Assembly: GCA_029255685.2 (NCBI GenBank)
Contig: CM055315.2
Span: 25,053,501 to 25,117,500, forward strand
Direction of reading: 5' to 3'
Origin: Silene conica
Taxonomy: Eukaryota; Streptophyta; Magnoliopsida; Caryophyllales; Caryophyllaceae
DNA: 64,000 nucleotides
In this document: positions 46,804 to 59,506 of the stretch, piece after piece
Layout: each line of letters starts with the position of its first letter
How positions within the stretch are numbered: the stretch's first letter is position 1
The notes under the pieces: generated by a model
What the model was told of the DNA's origin: nothing
Databases searched by the model: none
Seen by the model: the letters and a program-made list of their open reading frames with translations, nothing else
Made by a program: the position numbers and the translations under genes

Positions 46804-48225
46804 TTACCGCACAAGGTGTTTTAGGGGAAGCAAGTTATCAGGTTGAGTCAAAAGGGAATGAAGACAGATTCCAAAGAAGATTAACAGGAATCTAAGGAAG
46901 GAGATTAAGATTTTAACGGTTACAAGCATATTAACCATAAATAAGACAGTAGGCATGAACATACCAGTCGGTGGGTCAGGATGGACTCCAGTTTCAGTAT
47001 GAAGTTGAACAGCTCTAGCTCCACTGGTCTCAGCCTCTAGGTCAGTAGTAACAGCTCTGTCAACGGCGGTAATCCTCTCGGGGCACTCGAAGAAGCGATG
47101 CCCGGGCTTCTTGCAGGTATGGCAAAGATAAGGGTTACCGTGACAGTCTGCCCCGGGATGAAGGGTTTCGCGACACTTGGAACATCTCAGGGGAGCTTCT
47201 GTCGAGGGTTCCATGTCTCGATCCCTGGAAGTCTTAGGGTCAATAGTGATAGCTCGGTTGACGGCGCCCTTCCCTACGCGGCACTCGAAAGAGCGATGTC
47301 CAAATCCCTCGCAGGTAAAGCATTGATGCGGGTTGCCATGGCAGTCAAGTCCAAGATGGAGATCCTTGTGGCACTTGAAGCACTTAAGGGGAACGTCCGA
47401 TGGGAGGCTCATGCTCCGGATTTGGGAAGTCTTAACTCTCTGGGGCTTCTTGTTCTTCTGGGGACACTTCCTCTTTCCGAGAGGAGAGGAGGCAAGAGGG
47501 CTAAGAGGTCTCCCGCTTCGACATCTATGCAAAGGCGGTCGTGGAGGAGAGAAAGCTCTAGCTCTCTCACAATAGATCTCATAAGGGTCCTCCGCTCGCA
47601 GGACACGGTAGTAACTCTGGAAGTAAGAAGTCGGGTCACCACTGGCTACACTCCTAGTCTCAGCATTAAGCTTGCTCCGAAACAGATAGGCTTTGTCTTC
47701 TTCTCTCTCAACTAGCTGTGGAACAAAGTGAATTAGCTCCTCAAATCGATTGGTGAAGGCTTGAACAGAAAGGGTTCCTTGGCGAAGGTTCATGAACTCG
47801 GTCATCTTATCCTGGCGGATGTCCCTGTGGTAAAACCTCATGCCAAGAAGAGTCTTGAAACGACTCCAGGTGAAAGTAGGGTCACGAGTAGCAGGGGTAC
47901 TGATCGTCAACCACCAACTCCTGGCCTCGCGAACTAAGAACTGTGATGCTACTCGGGTCTGATCCTCGGGTCGAACATCATAAATCATGAAATTCCTTTC
48001 CATGTCAAAGAACCAAGCAGTGAGGGTCGCAGCACTGGTCTCTCCGTCGAATGTCTTAGCTGCATTCCTCCACATCTGAGTGATAACCCAAGCCAATCCT
48101 CCAGGTTGGTTACCTCCCGAGGTTGGACACGAAGAAGGAGGCATAGACGACCTAGCTATGCACTCTTGAAGAGTTTGAATGAGGGCTTGAGTCTCAGCAC
48201 TCTCGGCATCGGTTGGCTCTGTCAT
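46804..48225 (-). CDS. Gypsy Gag, intact, non-autonomous element
   Basis: A 473-residue intact frame starting MTEPTDAESAETQ. A Retrotrans_gag capsid domain (about residues 50-210) has W..A..TFDGE, AWFFDMERNF, FLVREARSWW and F...F..RFYHRDIRQDKMTEF motifs. After a basic, proline-rich linker come four zinc-knuckle-like modules in two pairs: CFKCHKDLHLGLDCHG and CFTCEGFGHRSFEC, then CSKCRETLHPGADCHG and CHTCKKPGHRFFEC. Pairs of this kind suggest internal duplication. A hydrophobic C-terminal tail (about residues 430-460) is unusual. Gag without Pol implies replication would need enzymes from another element. The start lies about 160 bp inside the PBS. Confidence 0.9.
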   Translation of the reverse strand: MTEPTDAESAETQALIQTLQECIARSSMPPSSCPTSGGNQPGGLAWVITQMWRNAAKTFDGETSAATLTAWFFDMERNFMIYDVRPEDQTRVASQFLVREARSWWLTISTPATRDPTFTWSRFKTLLGMRFYHRDIRQDKMTEFMNLRQGTLSVQAFTNRFEELIHFVPQLVEREEDKAYLFRSKLNAETRSVASGDPTSYFQSYYRVLRAEDPYEIYCERARAFSPPRPPLHRCRSGRPLSPLASSPLGKRKCPQKNKKPQRVKTSQIRSMSLPSDVPLKCFKCHKDLHLGLDCHGNPHQCFTCEGFGHRSFECRVGKGAVNRAITIDPKTSRDRDMEPSTEAPLRCSKCRETLHPGADCHGNPYLCHTCKKPGHRFFECPERITAVDRAVTTDLEAETSGARAVQLHTETGVHPDPPTGMFMPTVLFMVNMLVTVKILISFLRFLLIFFGICLHSLLTQPDNLLPLKHLVR

Positions 48226-48382
48226 TCTTCAATCATAAGAGAGTGAACCGTTAGACGTATACCTAACAAGGCACAAACAGACTACAATATAAGTCCTTAT
48301 ATCTACCCCATCTCTCATTCATTATTTGTTTATTTGGTCAAGTTAAGGTTGGGGGTCACATGAGTGCGTCGGGAGCAATAAT

Positions 48383-48394
48383 GCTCTGATACCA
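48383..48394 (-). promoter_or_regulatory. Primer binding site of the gag-only Gypsy element
   Basis: TGGTATCAGAGC on the minus strand, tRNA-iMet type, two bases inside LTR 2 (start 48397). Confidence 0.9.
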
Positions 48395-48396
48395 AC

Positions 48397-51300
48397 TGTA
48401 AAACCCCTCGCGAAAGCGGAAATATAAACACATAAAAGTACCAAAATTGCAGCGGAATTAAAACTTTTAAAGATAAAACATGCGAGAAGTCTTAGACTGA
48501 AACGTAAACTGAAACTGAAACCAAATAGATAAGTAACAGTACTAAGTATCAAACTGAAACATAAATAAATACATCAGCCGGGGATGGCACATCCCTACCG
48601 GCACCAAAACAAAAACAACAAAAGTCTAAGAGTCTAGCTAAGCGTAAACGGGTAAGTCAACTGATGAACGGATCATCACTCGCTAGCTCTCCTGTAACCC
48701 TGATCTCCAACCCTGCATGTACCTACATACATGAAAACATGTACGCCACAATCAGTGGGGAGTGACTAGAGTTCTCCTAGCCACCTTTTGTGACAACACG
48801 TAACATATAAAACAATACAGAATACTCCAACATATATCAACATGTGAAGCATAAACAACTCATCATCTGATCTCTTACTATCATGCGATTACCATGCACG
48901 ACTCTCAACTAACTTCATAAACAGATAAGAAGGAGAGCCGGTTTCCCTACTGGTTACCCAGTCGGGGGGTCTTTCAATCTAATCATTTATGAAACCGAAC
49001 TAAGAGTCATCCAATGCCTTGGATGATTTAACCACAACTCAAATAACAACGATAACATACTAGGCATATCTGACACAGTACCATCATCAAGGCAAGCAGA
49101 TACAAAACAGCAAGTACAAAGGTTCAGAGGCGACATCTTAACGCATAACCTAGGTACTAAATAAATCAGCAAGTATAAAGGTTCAGAGGCGACACCTTAA
49201 CGCATAACCCTAATACCAAGTTCACATCATCAAGCAAGGACTCAGAGGCGAAAACTCAACGCATGGACCGGCTATCACTGAACATTAGACTCAGAGGCGA
49301 AAACTCAACGCATGGACTAACATTCAATTCACTAACACAAGTAAGGAACTCAGAGGCGAAAACTCAACGCATGGACCCCTACTACATCACAAGATACTAG
49401 ACTCAGAGGCGAAAACTCAACGCATGTTCTAGCACCAAACACCTGCACTCCGGGTAAGGTATGACAACCTGACCGCCCCGTCGTGCAGTTGCTCTACTCG
49501 TCAGACTCAGAGGCCACCTTAAGGCATGTCCTGACGCGATCACACATACATGTCTGGACTCAGAGGCGAAAACTCAACGCATGTCCCAGACACGACAAAC
49601 AAACATGTATAGAACTCAGAGGCGAAAACTCAACGCATGGCTCCATACACGACAAACAAACACATATAGGGCTCAGAGGCGAAAACTCAACGCATACCCC
49701 TATACATGACAAACAACCTACGTATTAAGTTCAGAGGCGACATCTTAACGCATAACTTAATACGCAACAAAACAATATCATTCAAGTCTATGAACTACTC
49801 TATAGTTCTACCTTTAACTTCTAATCAACACTTAATTGACCTCGAGAACTAGGATGAGGGAGAGCCGGTTTCCCTTTCGGTTGCCCGACCGGGGGGTCTC
49901 TATCCTCACTATATTCCCGAACCCAATATAATGTTGCCCATCCTCCGGGGACCTCAAATACATGTCAAAGGTACACAAAACAAGTTTCAAGTAAAACTGA
50001 TAAACCGTTTGAAAGTTACGATCAAATTACGAAAAACTCAAAATAGCTTACAGGGGTCCCCAGCCGGTCGGCAGGCAGCCGGTCGGCCGGCTGGTGACTA
50101 CCTCAGCCTCTTCTTTCTTTTCTGAAACAATACACGAACTCCCAGCCGGTCGGCAGGCAGCCGGTCGGCCGGCTGGGAACTCAGCCTCCTTAAAAACTTG
50201 AAAATACGCAACGACAAAAACGCACTCCCAGCCGGCTGGCAGGCGGCCGGTCTGCCGGCTGGGACTACCCTTAAGTTTTCCAAACTACAAAAATACAACA
50301 CAACGCACTCCCAGCCGGCTGGCAGGCGGCCGGTCTGCCGGCTGGGAGACTTATTTCCTATGGTCTCAAGTCTCGCGTAAAACACAAAAATCCCAAGAAA
50401 CGCTCTCAGCCGGTCGACCGGCGGCCGGTCGGTCGACCGGCTCAGAGAGCCTGTCGCTGAAAATCGCAATTTCCCAACTTCACAAAACTTCATAAATCGA
50501 CATGTAAACTTCAGAAATTACTACAAGCATGATTTGCCCAACATCATACACATCTAATATCACTATCTTATCAGCATACAATCCCCATAACAATCCTCAA
50601 GTGGAAATAACAAGTATCCGTCGCAATTTAGGAAAAACTGAAAATGCAATAAGGAACACATAACCACATCTTGGATCATAATTTCTTCACATATTATACA
50701 TCCTAATCATGATACTAAGTCCAATAATCAAAGAACTTGAATAAAATCAGAAGAACAAACATCAAAATCACCAAGCATGCTAATATACACAATAAAGGCC
50801 GAGTTTCTCATTATCGTCACCTTCAAGCTTATTCCGGCGATTGATCCTCCTCAACCACGTAAGAGTCCACGTCGGGATCGTCGAGACCAACTCCTACAAC
50901 AAAGAAAACGATTTAAAAACACTAAAAACGAGTTGAAGGCAAAACAGCCTATTTTTCGAAGTCGATAAAATGAAAAACGAAAGTGATGGATGTCTTGGAA
51001 ATCGAACGAGGATTCCGAAAATGTACTTACTTTTGCGATTCGATGAACGGATGATGAAGATCTTTGCAAAAGAAGGAAGGGTTTTATGGAGGTTTTTGAG
51101 AAATGTTAAGTTTGCAGGAAGAAAGAAATGTTGAAGGCAATTATGTCGACACAAGGGTTTATAAAAGAACAAGTGAGTCGTCCTTTCCGAATAGATGAAA
51201 CGGGTTCAAATATTGAAACGGATATGGAAATGAATACTTGAGTCGGATGTTTAACTATGCCAAGTTGTATTCGTCTTGAGAACTGGAGGTTCTTAAGACG

Positions 51301-51413
51301 GATCTTATTTATTAAATTAGAGTCTTTCAAAATAAATTGCCAAATTATTATTTTATTACTTAAAATAATTTAAAACGCTTAAATTAGATTTTACGAAAAT
51401 ACGGGATGTTACA
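48397..51413 (-). repeat. Gag-only Gypsy element, LTR 2
   Basis: 3,017 bp, same length as LTR 1 and nearly identical. It serves as 5' LTR of the unit on its left and as 3' LTR of the truncated unit on its right. The hairpin series is at 49113-49764 and the palindromes at 50060-50450. Confidence 0.93.
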
Positions 51414-53889
51414 ATCACCCAATCTTCAAAAAGTTTCGTCCTCGAAACTCGAAGGTGGAAGTAACAACACAAATAACTCTAACTTCCAAAATATATCAAG
51501 CGGGTTATGATAACCCAAAACTTTATCTTGCAAAAAGGTTTCAAGCAATAAAAGGTTTCAAGGCACAAGTCTTGTCAATGGATGTCGGGATTCTCGTTAC
51601 GTATTCAAGAGTCCATCGTTCCAGATCTAAGACAAGTCCCATAATTAAATCAGCCAAAATTCGAAATTTGGGTCGATTCGGTGTCGATGGGCACAGTACG
51701 GGTTATCAGACGTCTCCAATAACTCGTTCTAGTGGCAATCAACGCTGAAGTCTGCCAAATTGTAAAATATCCAGTTCTTCAAAATCAAGTTTTCTTCCAA
51801 ATTAACTTTTATTTCTCAAATTTTTGAAGAGTACAATAGTAACCATGACTAAAAGTTGCTTCTAACGGAAGGGAAAGCAGTTTCAGCCTTTTAAAACAAT
51901 TAAGTTTTTTCCCAAAAACAATGGACTTAAAGTCAACAATTGGGAAACAAGTTCCAAAACAGACGCTCGAGAGCGCGGAAACGGTCGCAGAGCTTATTTT
52001 TGATAAGAAGGATTAGGGGTTCCAAGCCTCGCGGCTGTAAGGACACAAAAAGGAGGGTCGAAGGGACGGAACAATCAAGTCGAAGGTTAAAGAAGACGGT
52101 AACCTTTGCCAAACATGGGTGCACTAACCGCTAAATTCACAATCGAAACACCCTTCCAACGATCCCTAGTATAACCCAAAAGGCGATTCCCGTAACCTTA
52201 ATGCTCACAATGGTTCGCGGTTCCTATTACCCCCATCTCATCCACAAAACAGGGCATTCCACAACAAGAAGGTTTTCCAAAACTCTGAATCGAAACTTTA
52301 TTACCACAACAATGAATCCTCAAAACTCAAGATCTAGCATTAACTATCCTCTAATCTTAAATTCTGACCGTTCGATCCTAGCAACCTATTTCGCAAGGTT
52401 CAATATCTTAAATTCCCAAATTATAATCACAATGAGCATTCAACATAAGATCTCATTAAGGTAACAACTTCCAAGTCAGGCACGTCTATGACGGGTCTTC
52501 ATGACTAGTTCCTCAAAACGATTCGAATCTCAAGGTTCCTCGAAGTCTAAAGCAACATTATCCTTTAAATGATTTATTCCTCAAATATTGAGATAGCTCG
52601 TCTCAGATAGTTCCCAAATGACGATTCAACCAAACTCTCAGGCTACTCAACTCATGGGATGCATCTGCTAGACTTGTATCACAGTCCACAATAACCATAC
52701 TCATATTAACGCGTTTCTGGACTTACATCTCTCCACAAATCATTCATTCTCAAACTGATGATGTATCCTAAATTTTCCTTTAAGTCTTTCATTAGATAAG
52801 TGCTAAGATTCATTAAGTACCTTAAGGTCAACCGCTCAGTCACTTCCTCAAGTTCTCGTATATGTTCCAATGTTCTCATACCATTACTAACAACTCTCGT
52901 TCCTCAACTTCGAATAGCATTAGCTTGTCTCATTCAATTCAGACAACGTCCGTACCGTAAGTATATTCCTCAAAATCAATCTTTACTCTAAGTTCCTCGA
53001 GATCCTCAAATGGATATTCCAAACTCACAATTATCCATGATTCAGCAAGATTCTCACACCTAAGTCCAATCTAAAGCCACGTAAGACACTCTACTTAGCA
53101 CAATTATCTCATCATTCACTTACTCTTCAAATTAGTAACATAACAACACTAGGGTTACCCAAAACATACTCAATAAGCTCTTTAGGTTTCTCCCCAAATA
53201 ACGACACTCTCCATATCACGGTTTACAGCTAATTGCAAGAGGTTTCCAAGTTCATCTATGGTAGGTTACCGCACAAGGTGTTTTAGGGGAAGCAAGTTAT
53301 CAGGTTGAGTCAAAAGGGAATGAAGACAGATTCCAAAGAAGATTAACAGGAATCTAAGGAAGGAGATTAAGATTTTAACGGTTACAAGCATATTAACCAT
53401 AAATAAGACAGTAGGCATGAACATACCAGTCGGTGGGTCAGGATGGACTCCAGTTTCAGTATGAAGTTGAACAGCTCTAGCTCCACTGGTCTCAGCCTCT
53501 AGGTCAGTAGTAACAGCTCTGTCAACGGCGGTAATCCTCTCGGGGCACTCGAAGAAGCGATGCCCGGGCTTCTTGCAGGTATGGCAAAGATAAGGGTTAC
53601 CGTGACAGTCTGCCCCGGGATGAAGGGTTTCGCGACACTTGGAACATCTCAGGGGAGCTTCTGTCGAGGGTTCCATGTCTCGATCCCTGGAAGTCTTAGG
53701 GTCAATAGTGATAGCTCGGTTGACGGCGCCCTTCCCTACGCGGCACTCGAAAGAGCGATGTCCAAATCCCTCGCAGGTAAAGCATTGATGCGGGTTGCCA
53801 TGGCAGTCAAGTCCAAGATGGAGATCCTTGTGGCACTTGAAGCACTTAAGGGGAACGTCCGATGGGAGGCTCATGCTCCGGATTTGGGA
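51414..53889 (-). mobile_element. Second, truncated internal region of the gag-only Gypsy element
   Basis: Copy of 44952-47427 at offset 6,462, with very few differences (for example 45155/51617, 45426/51888, 45443/51905). It stops at GATTTGGGAA within gag and is joined to CGTCCGATGAGAACC and then to the downstream flank of a lipid-transfer-like gene. No third LTR follows. Confidence 0.9.
53266..53889 (-). pseudogene. Gypsy Gag, C-terminal part only
   Basis: The zinc-knuckle half of the Gag encoded at 46804-48225, identical in the part retained (from about the MSLPSDVPLKCF segment to the stop at 53266). The capsid domain is missing because the element is cut at 53889. It has no start in its proper context. 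Confidence 0.88.
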
Positions 53890-54394
53890 ACGTCCGATGA
53901 GAACCTTTTTTTAATATTAGTTACATTTTAAAAAACAATAATAATGATTTAAGTAATTTAGAAAGAAAAAAAAATGAAATGAATAATTACCAGAGTCCAG
54001 AGCACACTGAATCAAAAGAACCATTGACACCGCAAACAGAGAAGAAAGCTTCAGCGTCATAGGTGGGATCATTAGCCACTGCAGTGGCTAGTTCTTGACA
54101 TATGCATTTTGTGTCGGTTGTGATTACGGTACTAAATACAGCGCAACATTTTGCAACTCCCTCTGGTGATTGATCTCCATTGCAAGCGGCGAGGAGCGTT
54201 GAACCCGTCGCGCATTCTTGTGCTAGTGAAGGTGTTATCAGCATGCATATCAACACCGATACCACGAACATCATAATCATCATGCTCATTTTGTTGTTAG
54301 TGCTTCCCATTTTTATTTTAAGAAGTGTGCTTAATTATCTCTCCGATTACTTTATGTTTATTTGTTATTGTTTAGCAACTTTTGTTAATGCTTC
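53890..54394. repeat. Displaced block carrying a lipid-transfer-like gene
   Basis: From about 53906 the sequence matches 11633-12150 and 62487-63000. It is bounded by the truncated Gypsy element on the left and an LTR-B fragment on the right (CCAAACAATTGAG at 54395). Relative to the other copies it lacks about 40 bp between two ATTACTTTAT repeats near 54350. It looks like filler DNA copied during repair. Confidence 0.8.
53987..54310 (-). CDS. Secreted 8-cysteine lipid-transfer-like protein (displaced copy)
   Basis: 107 residues, identical to the protein at 11715-12038 except Ile4 to Thr. Signal peptide and eight cysteines are intact. Only about 85 bp of upstream sequence is shared with the other copies before LTR-B begins, so its promoter may be lacking; it may be a silent copy even though the frame is whole. 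Confidence 0.65.
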   Translation of the reverse strand: MGSTNNKMSMMIMMFVVSVLICMLITPSLAQECATGSTLLAACNGDQSPEGVAKCCAVFSTVITTDTKCICQELATAVANDPTYDAEAFFSVCGVNGSFDSVCSGLW

Positions 54395-55609
54395 CCAAAC
54401 AATTGAGAAACGATGGACATTAGGCAAACAGCTAACCACTTAGCTAAACCTTACTTAGCTCAAACATACATTTAAAACCAAGTAAATATATTCATAAACA
54501 TCACTTAAACATCACTTAAACAATTGGGACACAAGTCCCCAAAACAATCAAGAAAACAATTCAACAATCAAAGTTACAGCGGTTTTTGCGCAGCCTGCAC
54601 CTGGGGTTGCGCAGCCTGCGCCCCTATACGGGCTTGTCTGATTCGCGATTTTCCTACAATTCGCCATTTCCTTCAAACTTTCGAAAACACTTTTACACTA
54701 TGATTTCAAGCCTCAAGTCTATTCTATCAGCACGTATTAACCCATAACAATCTCAAGTATGTCTCAAACACGATTTTTGAACAAATAGAACACGTATTAG
54801 GATCAAACACTGTATTCGTCTTAACAACTCAAAATCTGAAATAGATATAACAAGCATAAGAACATCAAAACTCTAATCAAACCTTGTGAAGAACTTATAA
54901 GCTGAATTCCTAGCATATTCCTATACTCAAGCATCATCAATAACTCCTAAAATCAGAATAATCATCAAGAACAACCACAAATGGTGCTACTTTAACAAAA
55001 ATGCCGAGTTACTCATCAAAGTCACCTTAAAAGCGAGTTATGCTCCAAATTCCTCTTTAATCACGTAGCTATCAACCTCCGGGTCCTCTAATCCCACTCC
55101 TACAACAAAAGAAATGAAGATTATGAGCTTAAAACAGAATTTGGTGAAAACAGCGTCTTTTCAAGTTTGATAAAAATGAAATTGAAAGAGATAGAAAGCT
55201 TGCAAATCTAGAGAGGATTCCGAAAATGTAAAGCATACCTTGATACGAATTTGGGAAGGGGTCGAAATGTTGATTTTAAGCTTGAGAAAAATGGAGAACA
55301 ATGGAGGTTTTTGTTACTGTGAAATAAATTGTGAAAAAAATGAAGATGTCGATGAATAGGGTTTATGTGGGGCTTTATATTGTCCTTTCACTTACTTGAG
55401 TCGGGTTTTATTTGATTTGTGAAACGGATTCAAGTCAAAATTATTAGAACGTGCCAAGTGAACGGCATCTTAAGAATTAAATATTCTTAAGACGGAACTT
55501 AACGGAAAACTTTAAATTAAATTAACGATTTATTATTAAAATAATATTATTTTCCGAAAAATATTTTAAAATCATTAAAATATTATTTACGAAAATACGG
55601 GATATTACA
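54395..55609 (-). repeat. LTR-B fragment, 5' half (minus strand), locus copy 3
   Basis: Matches 26574-27795, including a shorter GCGCAGCCTGCGC palindrome cluster (54586-54630) and the GGGATATTACA end followed by GTGCA. With 40802-41934 it could form one LTR-B interrupted by the Gypsy element. Confidence 0.88.
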
Positions 55610-56215
55610 GTGCAGAAGCGTCTCATCAGCCCATCAAGTTTAGAAATTTTTTGTTGATCGAGAATGTAATTTATTTGATTTTAATCGTTTTGTGTCCTGT
55701 TATATATTCTTGACATATGTTGTAACTACCATGAGACTTTTAATTAATGAAACGATTTTTTCCCTTCAAGAAAAAGAAGACATCATCACTATTCTGTAAT
55801 TATAGTATCAAAAATCAAAAAACAATTACCGAATTTAAAAACGGCAAGACGAAAAGAATACGAGATGATATATTGAACAATCTCGCTGTAGATACCTCAT
55901 TTTTGCACTCTTCACCAAACACCCGAAAATAATTGGGCCGCATATTCTATATACGAAGCAATATTATGGCATTTCATTAATTTATCGATAACAATTGCTC
56001 AAACAGTCAAGTCAACTCTATCTTGTCATTTACGTGTTAATATGGCCGTTTCGATAGTAATTAGAGTACATTTGAAGTCCGGGACAAAAACCATCTTTGT
56101 TTTGTAAAACTGTTTTTATTAGTTTACGAAAAACTGTGTCAAATTTGAATCAAGATATTTCTAGAAGTCCTAAAAAAACTTAAGAAGTAATTTTAATCTT
56201 AGAATTATCATGTGT
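55610..56215. repeat. Family C, locus copy 3, left part
   Basis: Matches 2950-3540 and the beginning of the 802-bp unit (56014 onward) but is present once, then breaks at ATCATGTG into Copia integrase sequence. Confidence 0.8.
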
Positions 56216-56722
56216 ATATAGCTTATGGAAGGAACAAGTAAAGTAATACTTGAAGGTCATAGGAAGAAAAATGTTTATATGATTGATTTAAACGTTGTGC
56301 CTATTGACTCTCTCTCATGTATGAAAGTTACGTTATTTGATGATCCATGTCTCTGGCATAAGAGATTTGGTCATATTAGTTCTCCTATTCTTAGCAAATT
56401 GAAGATATGGGACTTGGTGGAAGGTCTTCCCAAGATCAAGTTTGATCAAGAAAAGATGTGCGATATATGTGCACGATGTAAACACGTCAGATCATCCTTC
56501 AAACCAAAAAGAATAGTAAGTACTAACCAAGCTCTTGAACTAGTACATATGGATCTCTGTGGCCCTATGAAGGTAAGAAGCAAAGACGGTTCCAGGTATA
56601 TTTTCGTTCTAGTTGATGATTATTCTAGATTTGTTTGGCCAATCTTTCTTCATTCTAAAGATGAAACATTTGATGAATTTTAGTCTCATGAAACTTGTCC
56701 AAAACAAATTAAAATCTAGCCT
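56216..56722 (+). pseudogene. Copia integrase fragment, N-terminal part
   Basis: Gag_pre-integrase and the first half of an integrase core on the plus strand: WHKRFGHISSPILSKLK and CDICARCKH (zinc motif), then HMDLCGP (first catalytic Asp), DDYSRFVWPIF and DETFDEF, where a small frameshift follows. The frame then resumes to the CACTA insertion. The second half continues at 61714, so the two pieces were one fragment before the CACTA arrived. No LTRs or other domains are attached, suggesting it was captured as a fragment. Confidence 0.9.
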
Positions 56723-59506
56723 CACTACAACAACTCCCTTACTTTTTTGACACTTTAGGGTCGACACTTTTATAAGCGTCGACCTGTTTAAAGCCCAGAT
56801 TTATCCTTTTGGCTCAAAAACTTGTAATTTTCATTAAAAGTTGAAATAAATTAAAGAAACCGCTTTAATGACTTCTCTATCGCGCCTATCCCGAAACTTC
56901 TTTCATTTCCTCATTCAAACCCTAATTTATTTCATTATTCATCTTCTCCAATCTTCATCCCACATTCCCATCTGATCCGAATAACGGCGGCCTCTAATGT
57001 CGAACTTCTCGAGAAATCTACCCTTAAAAACGAGACTTGGTAATCGGAGAAAACTTGACTATTACCGCCCTCCGTTCAGTTTGGTTGGGCGCTTCAGATT
57101 TCTCTTATTACCCCTTTTATTCAGGTTATTATTACTCTATATGAGTTTTCTAATTCAATTGATTGTATTGTTGTTGAATTATGGATTTTGTCATGTCATC
57201 AGGTTCATTATATGATGCCAAAAGATGTAGTCTTTGTTAAGAACAAATATCTCAACTTTGGATTCATGGTATGACTCTTCTTGCCTTTCTTTCAGTTTTT
57301 GTTTATCAATTGGATTGTGTTTCACTAATGAGTGTATTCTAGTCTATTGGGAATAAATTGTGTTTTATGTGAAGGAAAAATGGGTTTTGGAATTGAGGAT
57401 GCTTATTGAAACAATTATCTTCTCAATTAAGAATTCAAATCTCATCAGGTTCATTTTCTTTCTTTACTTAAAATTTTCAATTTACTCTGATATTAGCATT
57501 ATTATACTGTAATAATTTTAGATCCCCATAGAATTAAGCCTTTACCCCTTCAATTTTATGAAATGATTGTTCTTCACAACGAATTATTGAAAGTAAGGAT
57601 ACACACCTTTAATTGTGTGAACCAATTCGTCATATTTATATGTGTTTTTATTCTGTCTTGTTCGCCTTTTATTGTTAACTTATTTGTCAATTTTAGTGTA
57701 GATAAAAGTCTCCGTGGCAATCTGAATGATACTTGGTAAGAGTAGTTGATAAAACATTATCATTTTCCTTTTCCTTTTCTTATACTCCCCCCATCCTGGT
57801 CATTACTCATTTGTTTTCCATTGCTTTTTGCACAAACATTAAGGAAAGGGGAGGGGACTATTTGAGGGTAGTGTTATTAGATTATAAGTGGACAATAATG
57901 AAAATGGATGATCAAATAACCTATTAGAGGAATGTCCAATATAGAATGCTAAACAAATGAATGAGACACCTTAAAATGGAAATGTCAAACAAATGATCGG
58001 TGCAGAGGAGGTATGTAGAAATCAAGTTGTTTCATCACAATTCTGAATGAAGTATTATAAACTCAATACAGTGTCAAGCTTATTTAATGGCACCTACTTC
58101 ATTCATTTCAAATGCACTGTGATTGCACGATGGATATTTAAAGTAGTGAGCAATCTAAATGATTCTTTCCATTCTTCTTTCATATTTAAAGTTGTGATGA
58201 GCAATCTAAATGATTCTTTGCATTACTATACTTTGTAAATGTTGTCAAAATTATCAATACTAATTTCATTCAGTAGTGGTATTGAGTATTGAGCATTGAC
58301 TCTCCTTAAAGATGATACGAGTAAATGGGTGATGTAACAACTATTATTCTAATAATTGAGTTTTTAACATATTATTAATCTTGTTTTTATAATAACCTTT
58401 TGCCATGTTTTATTTTTATTTATTATGAAAGTAGTGTATATATGTTAAAACTCAAATTTACGTAAACGATAAAATTAGCTCATTCCAATTTATGTTGTGT
58501 AAAACTCAACTTACCATTAATGGTCATGGAGTCTAACAAGTATATATTTTCCATGAACAGATGGAGCCCAAGGTTTTACTCTAGTTGATTCACGACATTC
58601 GTTGGTTAGACTTTTATTTGCATTGTGAAGAAGTTGGATTGAGAAAGTGTATGCTCGCGACGTTCTTGACTCGGTTGGTAAGTTTCTCTTATATTGGTTG
58701 TATGGTTCAGAACTTTTTCGTGCTCTATAAATATGCGGGCTTAGGAGTGATAGAATTTTCATCAAGTGTCTCTTTTGGACAATAAAAGCTTTTGCTTCTT
58801 CTTGTTGATTATTGCAGAAAGTTGTAGACTTTTGCTTCTACATCTTCTTCCCTCTTATGAGATATGAGAAACACGAATGATATTCATCTCGTTATTCTCT
58901 TCATCCCAATAATTTATTTGCCTCTTTATACCGTGGGAGTATTTTACTGAAAGGAAAACAAATAATTAAGATGGAGGCATAGGTTTTTTCATAAACAAAA
59001 TATCAAATTCTCTCATTCATCGTATTCTTTTACGAATTTGTTTAGTAAACATTGACGGGTATAGGAGTTTAAATATGAATGTTAAAAAAATTAGATTGTT
59101 GTGGTAGTAACATGCACTGCCCATCAATTGAATGATAATATGGGAGGTTTTTATATACAATAAGATTTGATGTTGATGAAAGCAAGATGAAACTACTAAA
59201 AAAGAGACTTGATAAAGAGGATTAGAGCAAGGTGTGAAACTTATTTGATTATTAGCTTTAGCTAGCAGATTGAAACAAGATAGCTGAGTTCGCCAAAGGC
59301 GGTAATAAATTTGACCAAACAACTCTACTAGTCGATGTCAGTGAGGCGTGTACCCTTTAATTTAATGTTAAAAATATAATAAACGTTGAATTTAAAATTA
59401 ATATACTTTTATTTGTATTTGTAAAATATTGTACATTTATATTTAAATGAAATAATACTACAACTATAAAATTTTAAATGTCTATTTATATATTTTTTTT
59501 AATATG

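Noticed and set aside
47098..47715. 205-codon plus-strand frame
   Set aside because: Antisense shadow of the intact Gypsy gag; no domain features of its own.
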